From JANQIO01 sp043585095 (GTDB lineage Bacteria > Pseudomonadota > Gammaproteobacteria > Pseudomonadales > Halieaceae): DNA of 64,000 bases. Within the stretch, counting starts at the first letter, position 1; each line of letters starts with the position of its first letter. The notes under the pieces were generated by a model that worked only from the letters and a program-made list of their open reading frames with translations, was not told the origin of the DNA and did not search any database. Shown here one piece after another: positions 36,857 through 45,177 of this stretch. The position numbers and the translations under genes were made by a program. The stretch covers positions 2,294,001 through 2,358,000 of the forward strand of contig CP121321.1 in assembly GCA_043585095.1 (NCBI GenBank). Direction: 5' to 3'.

Positions 36857-36939
36857 TCAAGGGGTCGGACTCCTTGAAACCGAAGGTGGAGCTTTTTCAA
36901 GGAGTCGGGCCCCTAGGTTCAAGGAGTCGGCCCCCTAGG
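36857..36939. repeat. REP-like cluster of three 21-bp palindromes
   Basis: One forward copy (36857-36877, TCAAGGGGTCGGACTCCTTGA) and two inverted, slightly decayed copies (36897-36917 and 36919-36939) are arranged with a 19-base spacer between the first two. The spacer contains AAGGTGGAG, shared with the pair near 43.6 kb. Each unit can form a nine-base hairpin stem. Confidence 0.9.
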
Positions 36940-37049
36940 TTCCCGTAACTAATTTCATGAAGTGCAGCTATCGATCGCTAAGCCTATCTGTTCAACACGG
37001 CGTTAAGTTAACTGTCACCGTAACTCGCTGTAAATAGTGCTGGCACTGC

Positions 37050-38762
37050 CTATCGCCGGCGGCGATCAGCCGGGAACAGATCGAACACCACCAGTTGGTC
37101 CACATCCACTCCATCCATACCCGCAGTCTTTCGCCAGATCTCAGGGCGCATGGATGCCATGGGGCTGCCGTCAGCTGGCGTCACCAGTGTTTCTATTTGC
37201 GTCAGTGACGCCGCGAGGTAATCGCTGGAATGCTGCGGCTGGAACTGAGTGCGGATGTAATCGGCCGCAGCGGCAGGATCAGCGAAGGCACGTCGCCAGC
37301 CCTCATTAGACACCTCGACCAGCGTCTTGAGAGTGGACCGATGTTGCGCCATGTTGGCAGTGGTTGTGAAGTAGACCTGCGAATAGGCCCTGTAGCCGTG
37401 CTGGTACCCGTAGAACTTTCTCACTGCGACGCCGCGTGTCTCCAGCGCCACCGCTTCGTCGATCAGATAGCAGACCTGGGCGTCAATCTCGCCTCCCTCC
37501 AGCGAGTGTGTGTCGTCTCCGATAGCAATCACATCGACCTGGTCGAGTGTGATGCCGGCAGACGCCAGCATCGTCTTCAACTGCGGTTTGTTGTAGTGAT
37601 GAAGACCAATACGTTTGCCACGCAGTTGTTGGAAGTCTTTCACTGGACCCGAGGCAAGCGTCATGATTCCCAGAGGAGAGGCCTGAAACATGGTCGCAAA
37701 GGCACGCACTGGCTGCCCCGCAGAACCTGCGCTCGCCAGCGCGCTTCCGTCAGCTACACCGATCGCTAAGGCCTCCGACTCCAGCACTGGTCCAAACTGA
37801 TCCAGCGTGTCAGTGTCTACGGCTGCAATGCGGAGATTGATACCCGCCTCCCGGAACAGCCCATCTCGTTGGGCGATCAGCGGCCCCGCAAACTGCGCGT
37901 TCTTGACCCAGTCGAGTTGCAGCAGCACATCAACCAACTTCTTTGCCGGTGTGATCGGTGCGATAACCAGACGAAAGCCGGTGTCATCATTGCGTGACTC
38001 TGGAAATACAAGGTTGCGCTTGCCAGCCAACAGATAGGCGGGCCTGTCGCTTCCCCAGGAGCCGCCTCGTATCACATACGCAAGACTATCGGCGGTATAG
38101 CCCTCGTCGACCCACTCCCAGACGTTGCCGGAGAGATCATAAATCCCCAGCTTATTGGCGGGAAAGCTGCCCACCGGCGCGGTACGTGGGTAAGCGTCGG
38201 TATAACCACCCGGGATGGTGCCCCACCAGGAGGGCATGCCTGCGGCGGATTCAGTGCCCGCATAGTTGCCATAGCGATTGGGGGACGGCCAATGACTTCC
38301 CCAGGGGTAGGCAGCCTCTGCCTGCTGCATGCGCGCTTCTACTGAGAGACCGTCCTGCTCGATGATACCCAGCGCCAGACTCCACTCAGCGTCTGTCGGA
38401 AGTCGATATTCCAGACTGACACCAAAACGCGGGTCCTCTCTGGCAGTTTCACTCGTAAGCCAGGCAGCGTAGGCGCGGGCATCAATGAGAGACACGCCCA
38501 CCACAGGGTGTTCGTCAGATTGCGGGTATCCCGGAGCGCGCCAGCTGTCACCATTGGCTGCCCAGTCAAATGCATCAGAGTGCAGTGAATACATGCCCTC
38601 GGTCGCGTCGTAGCCCGTGGCGTCGACAAAAGTGGCAAACTCCCCGCGCGTGGTTTCATGGACAGCGATTTGTGTCTCTGTGCCGGGAAGCGGCACAAAA
38701 CCCAACGGCTCACCGCGAGCGACACTCGACAGGGTCATAAGAAATACAAGAATGTGGATCAC
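37050..38762 (-). CDS. Exported SUMF1-like domain fused to an NMT1/THI5-type binding domain
   Basis: The protein has 570 residues and a short signal peptide (cut near VARG). Residues 20-270 are a formylglycine-generating-enzyme-like (SUMF1) domain: EYRLPTDAEWSLAL, GIYDLSGNVWEWVDEG, RGGSWGSDRPA, TGFRLV. The active cysteines of true formylglycine-generating enzymes are not seen, so it is probably a binding or structural module. Residues 285-560 look like an NMT1/THI5 or SsuA-type substrate-binding protein: LQLDWVKNAQFAGPLIAQRD, then LRGKRIGLHHYNKPQLKTML. This fusion is unusual. It begins at GTG 38762, overlapping the amidohydrolase stop by four bases, so the two are coupled. No ABC permease or ATPase lies nearby. 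Confidence 0.82.
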   Translation of the reverse strand: MIHILVFLMTLSSVARGEPLGFVPLPGTETQIAVHETTRGEFATFVDATGYDATEGMYSLHSDAFDWAANGDSWRAPGYPQSDEHPVVGVSLIDARAYAAWLTSETAREDPRFGVSLEYRLPTDAEWSLALGIIEQDGLSVEARMQQAEAAYPWGSHWPSPNRYGNYAGTESAAGMPSWWGTIPGGYTDAYPRTAPVGSFPANKLGIYDLSGNVWEWVDEGYTADSLAYVIRGGSWGSDRPAYLLAGKRNLVFPESRNDDTGFRLVIAPITPAKKLVDVLLQLDWVKNAQFAGPLIAQRDGLFREAGINLRIAAVDTDTLDQFGPVLESEALAIGVADGSALASAGSAGQPVRAFATMFQASPLGIMTLASGPVKDFQQLRGKRIGLHHYNKPQLKTMLASAGITLDQVDVIAIGDDTHSLEGGEIDAQVCYLIDEAVALETRGVAVRKFYGYQHGYRAYSQVYFTTTANMAQHRSTLKTLVEVSNEGWRRAFADPAAAADYIRTQFQPQHSSDYLAASLTQIETLVTPADGSPMASMRPEIWRKTAGMDGVDVDQLVVFDLFPADRRRR

Positions 38763-40147
38763 TTGGCTTGACTCGCTACCCGCCTATCGACCAGGGCTTT
38801 GAAATGCGTGCCTACCTCCGAGGCGACTGCATTGAAATCGTGATCAGTCAGCCTTCCGTCTTCAAACAGCAGCTCGCCAGCGACGTAAACCCGGGACAGG
38901 TGACGCGAATCCATAGCAAAAACCAGCGTCGCGTATGGATCTGTGATTGGTGCCACATCCCACTGTTTCGGCTGGTAGACCACAATATCCGCCTGCTTTC
39001 CCGGCTCCAGCGACCCCACCTCTTCAGCCACGCCCAATACGCCGGCGCTGCCTTGCGTATGAAGCCATAACACGTCGTAGGGGCTCATAATGCCTGCATC
39101 CTCGTACATCGCGCGAATCGCGTACAGTCCGGTACGAGCGTTGGCCAGAGGGTCAGCGAGATCGGCGCTGGCCTGTCCGTCTACACCCATGCCGACCGGG
39201 ATACCCATGGCAAGATACAGCGGTATATCGGGCGTGCCTGAAGCAAGTCGACCATTGGACAGCGGGTTCCAGCTCATGCTCGCCCCGGTGTCCGCAGTCT
39301 CACGCAGTATCTCTGGCGTCGTATGAATGAAGTGCCCCCACAGCATTCCGGTGCCTATGCTTCTCGCTTCGCGAAACCATTCAAACTTGTCCCGCATCAC
39401 GTACTTCTGATCGGGCGCCTCCAGATAATGCGAGTGGTTGCCCACCCCAAAGGTGCGCATCAGTTCTCCCTCGATCAGCGCGGTGTCTTTCTCTTCCTGA
39501 AAGGCACCACCACCATTAATCATCACTGACACGAGCCGGGTAGGTGAACGCGCTTCAGTGAGCTCGATGAAGGTAGCGAGTTGGTCGCGCGTCTGTGCCA
39601 GGGTCTGGCTTCTATCGATACTGTAGCCGTGAACGAAACGCAGACCGGATTCCATTTCAGCATCGAGTTGCCGCCGCGATGATGCCAATACGTCTTGGGT
39701 GGATAAATTAAAGTTGTAAGCGGTGGTGATACCGTTGCGGAGGTGGTCTAGTGCACCGTGTAGCGTGAACCAGTAAAGGTCCTGGGGCGTTGTGTAACGC
39801 GCATGTTGATCATAAATCGCCTCTACCCAGCCAAATAATGTTTCGTCCGCTGCCAGACCGCGTAGGGCGCTCTGCCATAGATGGCTGTGGGCAGACACAA
39901 AACCCGGCAAAACAAAGCCACCGTCAATATCGACGAAAGTGTCCGCGTGCAGGTCGGGCGGGAAAGGCCCGGCACCTAGTGCAGCAATGCGACCATCGTC
40001 ACCGATCAGTAGGTAGCCGTCGATAGGCGGGGCGTCCTCGCGGGTGTCCAAGGGCATGATGCGCGCGTTGATCAGTGCGGTTGCTGCATGCGCTCCGCTT
40101 CCTGCCAGCCAGGTGAGAAGCAATAGGACAAAGACTGACTTATACAT
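38759..40147 (-). CDS. Exported amidohydrolase (TRZ/ATZ, deaminase-like)
   Basis: The protein has 462 residues and a signal peptide (cut near GAHA). The metal-dependent hydrolase layout is clear: DIDGGFVLPGFVSAHSHLWQ with the HxH pair, later histidines in GHFIHTTPEI, an aspartate in VGMGVDGQASADLADPL, and the closing GSLEPGKQADIVVY. Related enzymes deaminate or dechlorinate N-heterocycles (for example S-adenosylhomocysteine deaminase, atrazine hydrolase). Periplasmic location is unusual and suggests work on imported ring compounds. The ATG at 40147 is chosen for its AAGGAG site. It is the first gene of an operon with the SUMF1-NMT1 fusion. Confidence 0.88.
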   Translation of the reverse strand: MYKSVFVLLLLTWLAGSGAHAATALINARIMPLDTREDAPPIDGYLLIGDDGRIAALGAGPFPPDLHADTFVDIDGGFVLPGFVSAHSHLWQSALRGLAADETLFGWVEAIYDQHARYTTPQDLYWFTLHGALDHLRNGITTAYNFNLSTQDVLASSRRQLDAEMESGLRFVHGYSIDRSQTLAQTRDQLATFIELTEARSPTRLVSVMINGGGAFQEEKDTALIEGELMRTFGVGNHSHYLEAPDQKYVMRDKFEWFREARSIGTGMLWGHFIHTTPEILRETADTGASMSWNPLSNGRLASGTPDIPLYLAMGIPVGMGVDGQASADLADPLANARTGLYAIRAMYEDAGIMSPYDVLWLHTQGSAGVLGVAEEVGSLEPGKQADIVVYQPKQWDVAPITDPYATLVFAMDSRHLSRVYVAGELLFEDGRLTDHDFNAVASEVGTHFKALVDRRVASQAK

Positions 40148-40387
40148 CACGGCTCCTTGGTGAGACTCTACGCGGTTGTTGCGTGATTGTTACGCGATAT
40201 AGAGCTGCAAGTTTCGTGCCCTGATGCTGCTCATGGCGGTAACAGCGCACCGGACGCGAGGCCACCCGCTGGTGCCGTCAACGGCCTTGGTGGCATCGAT
40301 AACCCTGTTGGGTGCAAGCTCGCCATTGGTTGCACCAAAACGAGCCATAGCGGAGATCGGCCCGCACGCTGCGTTTCAGCCGCCAGA

Positions 40388-40408
40388 TCAAGGGGTCAGA
40401 CTCCTTGA
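40388..40408. repeat. REP-like palindrome at the transposase 3' end
   Basis: TCAAGGGGTCAGACTCCTTGA forms a stem of nine pairs (one G-T) around CAG. It contains the stop codon of the minus-strand RAYT gene, so the last few codons of that gene are part of the repeat. The partner at 41180-41200 is inverted relative to it. Confidence 0.93.
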
Positions 40409-41109
40409 TCTGTTTTGTTTGCCTGAGACCGTCGATCCCCGCCCCACCCACAGGACTCGATACGCCTGTTGGCCACATCCCGAATTTGCTCTTTGAACTG
40501 CCCACTTCCAAGCACCCAGGCCTTATTCGTGCATTGACGAATTTCTATCAGCAAGTCCTCGTCAATCTCCCGCTCAAACAAACCTCGATAAGCGTTTAGC
40601 CGTTCCTGCGGTGTACTTCCCAGCCCTAGATAGACTTCGTGTGGAGTCACCAGTTTTATCGGTTTGCCAAGCGCATTTGCCTGATAACTGGACCAGGGGT
40701 ATTCATCAGGGGCTCTGACCAATCCCGCTCGCACAGGATTCATTTCAATGTAACGACTGACCACCAGGCTGTAACGATCAGAATCCACCAGCGTGGATTT
40801 GTAGCGCCCCTCCCAGAGGGTGCCACTGCGTTGGTACACCCTGTTGATATACCCCACATACTTCCGGCCCAGCGACTGCATCATCTTCCCACAGCTCTCG
40901 GCGCTGTCCGGAGTGACCAGCAAGTGCACATGGTTTGTCATCAAGACAAATGCATGAATCGCAACGCCGAAATGCTCGGCAGACGCCCTAAGCTCACTGA
41001 GGTAGAACGCGTAATCTCGCGCGTCAAAAAAACAGGCCGCCCGGTTGTTACCTCGTTGAATAACGTGGTGTGAACACCCTGGAACAAAGAGTCTCGGTAA
41101 TCTAGCCAT
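40396..41109 (-). CDS. REP-associated tyrosine transposase (RAYT, Y1/TnpA_REP)
   Basis: The 237-residue protein starts MARLPRLFVPGCSHHVIQRG. It shows the HUH motif as NHVHLLVTP and the catalytic tyrosine in SRYIEMNPVRAGLV, as in Y1 transposases of the RAYT group. These domesticated transposases cut and join single-stranded REP hairpins and spread them through genomes. It is bracketed by inverted 21-bp palindromes that recur at least twelve times in the window, which makes this gene the likely engine of that repeat family. About 70 bases upstream of the start, including a hairpin CCAACT-N6-AGTTGG at 41148-41165, are conserved in the decayed copy at 42.5-42.9 kb. Confidence 0.9.
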   Translation of the reverse strand: MARLPRLFVPGCSHHVIQRGNNRAACFFDARDYAFYLSELRASAEHFGVAIHAFVLMTNHVHLLVTPDSAESCGKMMQSLGRKYVGYINRVYQRSGTLWEGRYKSTLVDSDRYSLVVSRYIEMNPVRAGLVRAPDEYPWSSYQANALGKPIKLVTPHEVYLGLGSTPQERLNAYRGLFEREIDEDLLIEIRQCTNKAWVLGSGQFKEQIRDVANRRIESCGWGGDRRSQANKTDQGV

Positions 41110-41179
41110 GCTGCCATCCTTGGTCGCATGAGGAAATACACTGCTAACCAACTCAAGCTAGTTGGAGGACGAAGCTTTT

Positions 41180-41200
41180 TCAAGGAGTCTGACCCGTTGA
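41180..41200. repeat. Inverted REP-like palindrome 5' of the transposase
   Basis: TCAAGGAGTCTGACCCGTTGA, inverted relative to 40388-40408 and with one substitution. It closes the other side of the RAYT gene, giving the REP-RAYT-inverted REP layout. Confidence 0.9.
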
Positions 41201-41288
41201 TTGAAAAAGTATCCGGTTCGCGCGAAGGCGGCAGTCCGGCTATATTGCTGACTTACTAGCTGATGTAAGCGACAGATACTATCTCCGC

Positions 41289-42437
41289 ATGACCGATACT
41301 CTTTCAATCAGCTCCGCGCGTATGGCGGCAGCCTGCCGCGATGACGCCCGCCGTGTGGCCGGGATCGCCGCACCGCTTTTCACCGCAGGTTTTTTGCTTG
41401 AGGCTGTCAGCCACGCGGGCGACTCGCACGCTCGCATGGTGCTGCAGCCGCTGCTGTCGGCACTGGTCTGTGGCTGCGTGTGGATCCTTGCCCGCCGCCA
41501 GTTGATGCAGCGGGTTCGCTTTCCAGAGCTGATTTTGCTGGGGCTGCTGTGGCTGGTAATGTGGTCCATCGCGCTGCACCTGCCCTCGGTGCAGCAAGCC
41601 ACCGGCGCCAGCACATTGGTGATGCTGGCAGTCGCCACCGTAGGCAGCGCCACGCTGATCATGCCAGTGGCCGCCGCACTGCTGGCTATCGGCACTACCA
41701 CGACACTATATGTATATGCACAGAACGTCTCCATCGGCGCCTCAGAGCCCGCGACGTACGTGGCTCCCGTCCTGATGCTAATGGTTGTGTCCATCATTCA
41801 GCTGTCGCGTCGCCGCGCGATCCGCAGCGTGGAGGAACTCCGGGAGCGGGTATCAAGAGATCAGAAACAGCTTGAGCGGGTGAATGAACAACTTCGCAAT
41901 CTGTCGATTACCGATTCGCTGACCGGGGCGCTTAACCGGCGGGGTTTCGATGACCGCCTACGCGCCGAACTGGCCGGCGCGGCGCGCGGTGGCGAGTCGC
42001 TGTCGGTGCTATTGCTCGACGTGGACAATTTCAAGAGCTACAACGACGATTTCGGGCATCCTGCCGGTGATGTCGCGCTGCATCAGACGGCGGAAGCCTT
42101 GCGCGCCTGTTGCCGCGGCGGTGACTCGGTAGCCCGCTATGGTGGTGAGGAGTTTGCGCTGATTCTGCCCGCGACTGATGCAGCCGGCTGCCAGGGTATG
42201 GCAGAGCGGGTGCGCCACGCTGTGGCTGCGCTGGAAAGTCTGCCCCGACGCATTAGCGTCAGTGTCGGCGGCGCCACCGTTCCGGCGGCGCTGTTGGCCG
42301 ACACGGACGATACAGGTTCGGCGCTAGTGGCCGCCGCCGACAACGCTCTGTATGGGGCCAAGGAGGCCGGCCGGGACTGCGCACAATTCAGCATCCTGAC
42401 AGCCATGCAAGAGCCACTAAGCAGGTCACGGCAGTAG
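41289..42437 (+). CDS. Membrane diguanylate cyclase (GGDEF)
   Basis: The protein has 382 residues. About five or six hydrophobic segments fill residues 20-175, followed by a short coiled coil (about 177-205) and a GGDEF domain (about 205-365). The active site is GGEEF, a competent variant. The product-inhibition I-site RxxD (RGGD) lies exactly five residues before it. It should make c-di-GMP at the inner membrane, with product feedback. It lies between the intact RAYT unit and a decayed copy, and is convergent with a BLUF photoreceptor gene further on. Confidence 0.93.
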   Translation: MTDTLSISSARMAAACRDDARRVAGIAAPLFTAGFLLEAVSHAGDSHARMVLQPLLSALVCGCVWILARRQLMQRVRFPELILLGLLWLVMWSIALHLPSVQQATGASTLVMLAVATVGSATLIMPVAAALLAIGTTTTLYVYAQNVSIGASEPATYVAPVLMLMVVSIIQLSRRRAIRSVEELRERVSRDQKQLERVNEQLRNLSITDSLTGALNRRGFDDRLRAELAGAARGGESLSVLLLDVDNFKSYNDDFGHPAGDVALHQTAEALRACCRGGDSVARYGGEEFALILPATDAAGCQGMAERVRHAVAALESLPRRISVSVGGATVPAALLADTDDTGSALVAAADNALYGAKEAGRDCAQFSILTAMQEPLSRSRQ

Positions 42438-42532
42438 GGATTTGCATAGATATATGGTTAAAGGTGATCCTTTTATCCAAGCCTTCTATCATCTTCTCTA
42501 AGGGTCGCAAAAGCGTGTTTATTCTTTTTTGC

Positions 42533-42839
42533 ATGGATTTGTAGCGCCCCTCCCAGAGGGTGCCACTGCGTTGGTACACCGTGTTGATATACCCCACATA
42601 CTTCCGGCCCAGCGACTGCATCATCGTCCCAAAGCTCTAGGCGCTACCAGGATTCACCAGCAAGTGCACATGGTTGGTCATCAAGACAAATCGACGCCGA
42701 AATGCTCAGCGGACGCCCTAAGCTCACTGAGGTAGAACGCGTAATCTCGCGCATCGAAAAAACAAGCCGCCCGAATGTTACCTCGTTGAATAACGTGGTG
42801 AGAACACGCGGGACCAAAGAGTCTCGGTAATCTTGCCAT
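42533..42839 (-). pseudogene. Truncated, frameshifted RAYT copy
   Basis: The bases from 42533 to about 42930 closely match 40793-41200: same start MARLPRLF, same VYQRSGTLWEGRYKS. They carry a ten-base deletion and an in-frame stop, and the last third of the gene, including the catalytic tyrosine region, is missing. It keeps the upstream flank and one palindrome at 42910-42930. It is a dead duplicate of the transposase at 40396. Confidence 0.9.
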
Positions 42840-42909
42840 GCTGCCGTCCTTGGCCGCATGAGGAAATACGCTGCTAATCTACTTAAGCTAGTTGGCGGGC
42901 GACGTTTTT

Positions 42910-42930
42910 TCAAGGAGTCTGACCCCTTGA
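42910..42930. repeat. REP-like palindrome beside the decayed transposase
   Basis: TCAAGGAGTCTGACCCCTTGA in the inverted orientation, at the same relative position as the copy at 41180-41200. Confidence 0.93.
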
Positions 42931-42965
42931 GTGCCCCTTGAGTGCTTCTCGCCGTACTAACTTCG

Positions 42966-43439
42966 CTAACTCAGCCCTAAGGACGCCAGCGGCGCCGAAT
43001 CGACATGTTCGAGTATGCGTTTTAGTGCCGCGACGTTGTTTTTATCTTTGGTGCTCTCCAGCGCGTCCAGCAGCACTGCGCGGATGTCGTCGGCTTCGAC
43101 TCTCTCCATCTCCCAGTTCGGGTACAGACGCTCGCGAATCTCGGCACTTCGGTCTAGTTCCACAATATCGCGATGCCGCGAATCGCCGTGAAGGCTAGCG
43201 ATCAGTTTCTGCACTTCGGCCGGCGGCCCCTCGACCCATTGGAAGAATACGTCGTTGCCGAAGACCAACAGTCCGGTTATGCCTCGCGCGGCGTTGCGGC
43301 GTTGAGAGAACTCGATAATGCCGTCGACCTCTGCGTCACCGACGCCTTCGGTGGCACGACTGCAGTAAACGAAGGTTTCTAGCGCAATCGCGGAGGGGTC
43401 CAAATCAGCTTCGCGAGGGAAGCCGGGTTCGTCGAACAT
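42966..43439 (-). CDS. BLUF-domain blue-light sensor protein
   Basis: The protein has 157 residues and is a single BLUF domain (about 20-115) plus a helical tail. The flavin-pocket residues are in place: tyrosine in FVYCSRA, asparagine in RRNAARGITGLL, glutamine in FFQWVEG, and the NWEM tryptophan-methionine pair. BLUF proteins sense blue light through FAD and control partner proteins, often c-di-GMP enzymes. It is convergent with the diguanylate cyclase at 41289, with only a transposase remnant between. Confidence 0.88.
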   Translation of the reverse strand: MFDEPGFPREADLDPSAIALETFVYCSRATEGVGDAEVDGIIEFSQRRNAARGITGLLVFGNDVFFQWVEGPPAEVQKLIASLHGDSRHRDIVELDRSAEIRERLYPNWEMERVEADDIRAVLLDALESTKDKNNVAALKRILEHVDSAPLASLGLS

Positions 43440-43602
43440 AAATGGAGCTCACTTTGTCTATACAGGGCAGGCCGGAACAGCCGCTTTGTCTAAGGAGGGT
43501 AGCGCATTTTTCTATATCATGCTTGCACGCTGCATTCTCTTCCATCCCGGAACTGGCGTCCGCCGGTGACCGCAAGTGTCCGGTGTAAAGAAAGGATCCA
43601 AG

Positions 43603-43662
43603 GCAAGGGGTCAGACTCCTTGATACTTAAGGTGGAGTCTTTCAAGGAGTCTGACCCTTTGG
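43603..43662. repeat. Inverted pair of REP-like palindromes
   Basis: One copy at 43603-43623 and an inverted one at 43642-43662 are separated by 18 bases containing AAGGTGGAG. This matches the pair at 36857-36917 and looks like a BIME-type paired unit. Confidence 0.9.
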
Positions 43663-44024
43663 TTCCCACCGACCAGAGCACCACCTGAGACAAGGTGAAT
43701 TGATGCACGGCATCAAGAGAGGGTGCCCTGGGGTACATTGCCTCTTTTCGCTGGGAAGGGCGCGCGGTAGCAGATTCCAGGTCAACCGCATTCAATCAGC
43801 AGGGAAGCCAGCGCGTGGTAACAGCTGAGGAATTCGTTGGTATAGCGTCCGGAACGCCGGACCGGTTCGTGCCAGGTTTCTAAGATGAGCGAAAAAGATT
43901 TACAAGACCAACAAAGCGGGCACTAACCGCAGGCACTGCGCGAGCCGTCTTCCACCATTTCAGGACCCGAGACTATTTTCTGGACAACCAGTTACTCCCG
44001 ACACCCCATTAATACTTCTTATAC
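43663..44024. other. Gap with no supported gene
   Basis: I see no gene, RNA or clear regulatory element. The minus-strand open frame crossing 43517-43795 reads through the REP pair and is not credible. The area abuts the IS91 remnant and is probably transposon debris. Confidence 0.5.
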
Positions 44025-44468
44025 TTAGACCTCAATATCGACGGAAAAAACGCGTTTCAGGCGCTGGGCCCAGGTCATCGCCGCGTGACGCTCAGCAGGT
44101 GAAGCTACTTCCTTGTTGGGGAGGCGCTTCGCACCTTTGCCTCGCTTTGCCGGCGTAACCAGCCCGCGCCAGCGATGATTTGGAGCGAGTACCACATGAT
44201 AGCGGGTTAAATTGACGCGGGGCTTGGGGACCAGCGCTGCCAACCGTGCGATGAAATCCACCGGTTCGAAAGCCACCTGGGTCGTTCCATCCCGGTAGGG
44301 CGTCTTCAGGGTATAGAGCACCTTGCCGGTGGAACTCAGTGAAAGGCGGGGACCTGCGACCGCTGGCCTGGCAATGTACCGGCACAGCCGCTCACGCTTG
44401 TCGTTTTGATGCCCCTCACAGCTCACGCCAGCGTGGAGTGAGAACCCGTTGGCCTTGGCGACGCGTTC
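44025..44468 (-). pseudogene. IS91-family transposase C-terminal remnant
   Basis: The reading frame contains [16 protein letters not shown], then [18 protein letters not shown] and [18 protein letters not shown]. These phrases are characteristic of the second half of IS91/IS1294-type Y2 transposases. The first two thirds, with the catalytic tyrosines and HUH motif, are missing. The upstream edge joins a truncated serine hydrolase gene. Confidence 0.88.
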
Positions 44469-44478
44469 CAGTCAGGGA

Positions 44479-44934
44479 TCAGGTCGGTCGAAAGGATTTT
44501 GTGACTGAAAACATCAGGTGCTGCGTCGACGGCATCTGGCCATTCTCGTACTGCTCGTGCACCACCGTGCCGCGATCCAGGACAATAAAACCATCGGTGT
44601 AGGCGGATGCCAACCACTGCCCCACCGTCGTCAGGCGCCCTGCGCCAAGATCCACCGGAACATCAGTCAAATCCACAGCCTTTGATGGCAATACCCAGGG
44701 AGAATCCGACGCCGGCACGGAGCGGGTGGGGAACAACTCGCGGATATGCTGAAAACCCCAGCGATTAAAAGGCGCGACGATAAAATTCTCCGCCGTCACC
44801 AGCTTGTCCATCGCCGGAGGACTACCGCTCATCAAACCCAGCTCGCTGGCCGTTGCAGGCACTGCCGCACTAGCGCCCATGGGCGCAATCAGGCCCAAGC
44901 CGGCCAGTAGAATAAGTATTGTTCGTATCTGCAC
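44479..44934 (-). pseudogene. 5' part of an exported class C beta-lactamase-type serine hydrolase
   Basis: From GTG 44934 (VQIRTILILLAGLGLIAPMG, a signal peptide) the frame runs about 150 codons. It reaches the active-site SxxK region as LMFSVTKSF and then stops at the junction with the IS91 remnant. Complete members have another 250 residues or more with the YxN motif, so this is a disrupted gene. AAGGTG lies upstream of the start. Confidence 0.85.
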
Positions 44935-45177
44935 GCCAAAGCACCTTGTCCGATCAATTGTTACGCATGTTAGCGCACTCCACCCGGCAGAATGACGTAA
45001 CTCACGCACCCGTACACAGTGTCGTAAGCATGTTATTGCCAAAACACAAACCCAAGGGTTTCGACACCTTGGTTTGTCTGTCTATCGGCTCTTTTAGGGT
45101 CTACACTGAAAGTGAGGAGCATGTTTGCGTCCTCTCCACCGAGGCAACTTGTGGGCTCTATAACGTTAAGGGACTCG

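Noticed and set aside
40180..40195. GCGTGA-TTG-TTACGC as a CRP site before the amidohydrolase
   Set aside because: The half sites and spacer do not fit the TGTGA-N6-TCACA pattern.
43517..43795. 92-codon minus-strand open frame
   Set aside because: Its middle reads through two REP palindromes (KGSDSLKD and KESDPLPW) and the rest has no family likeness.
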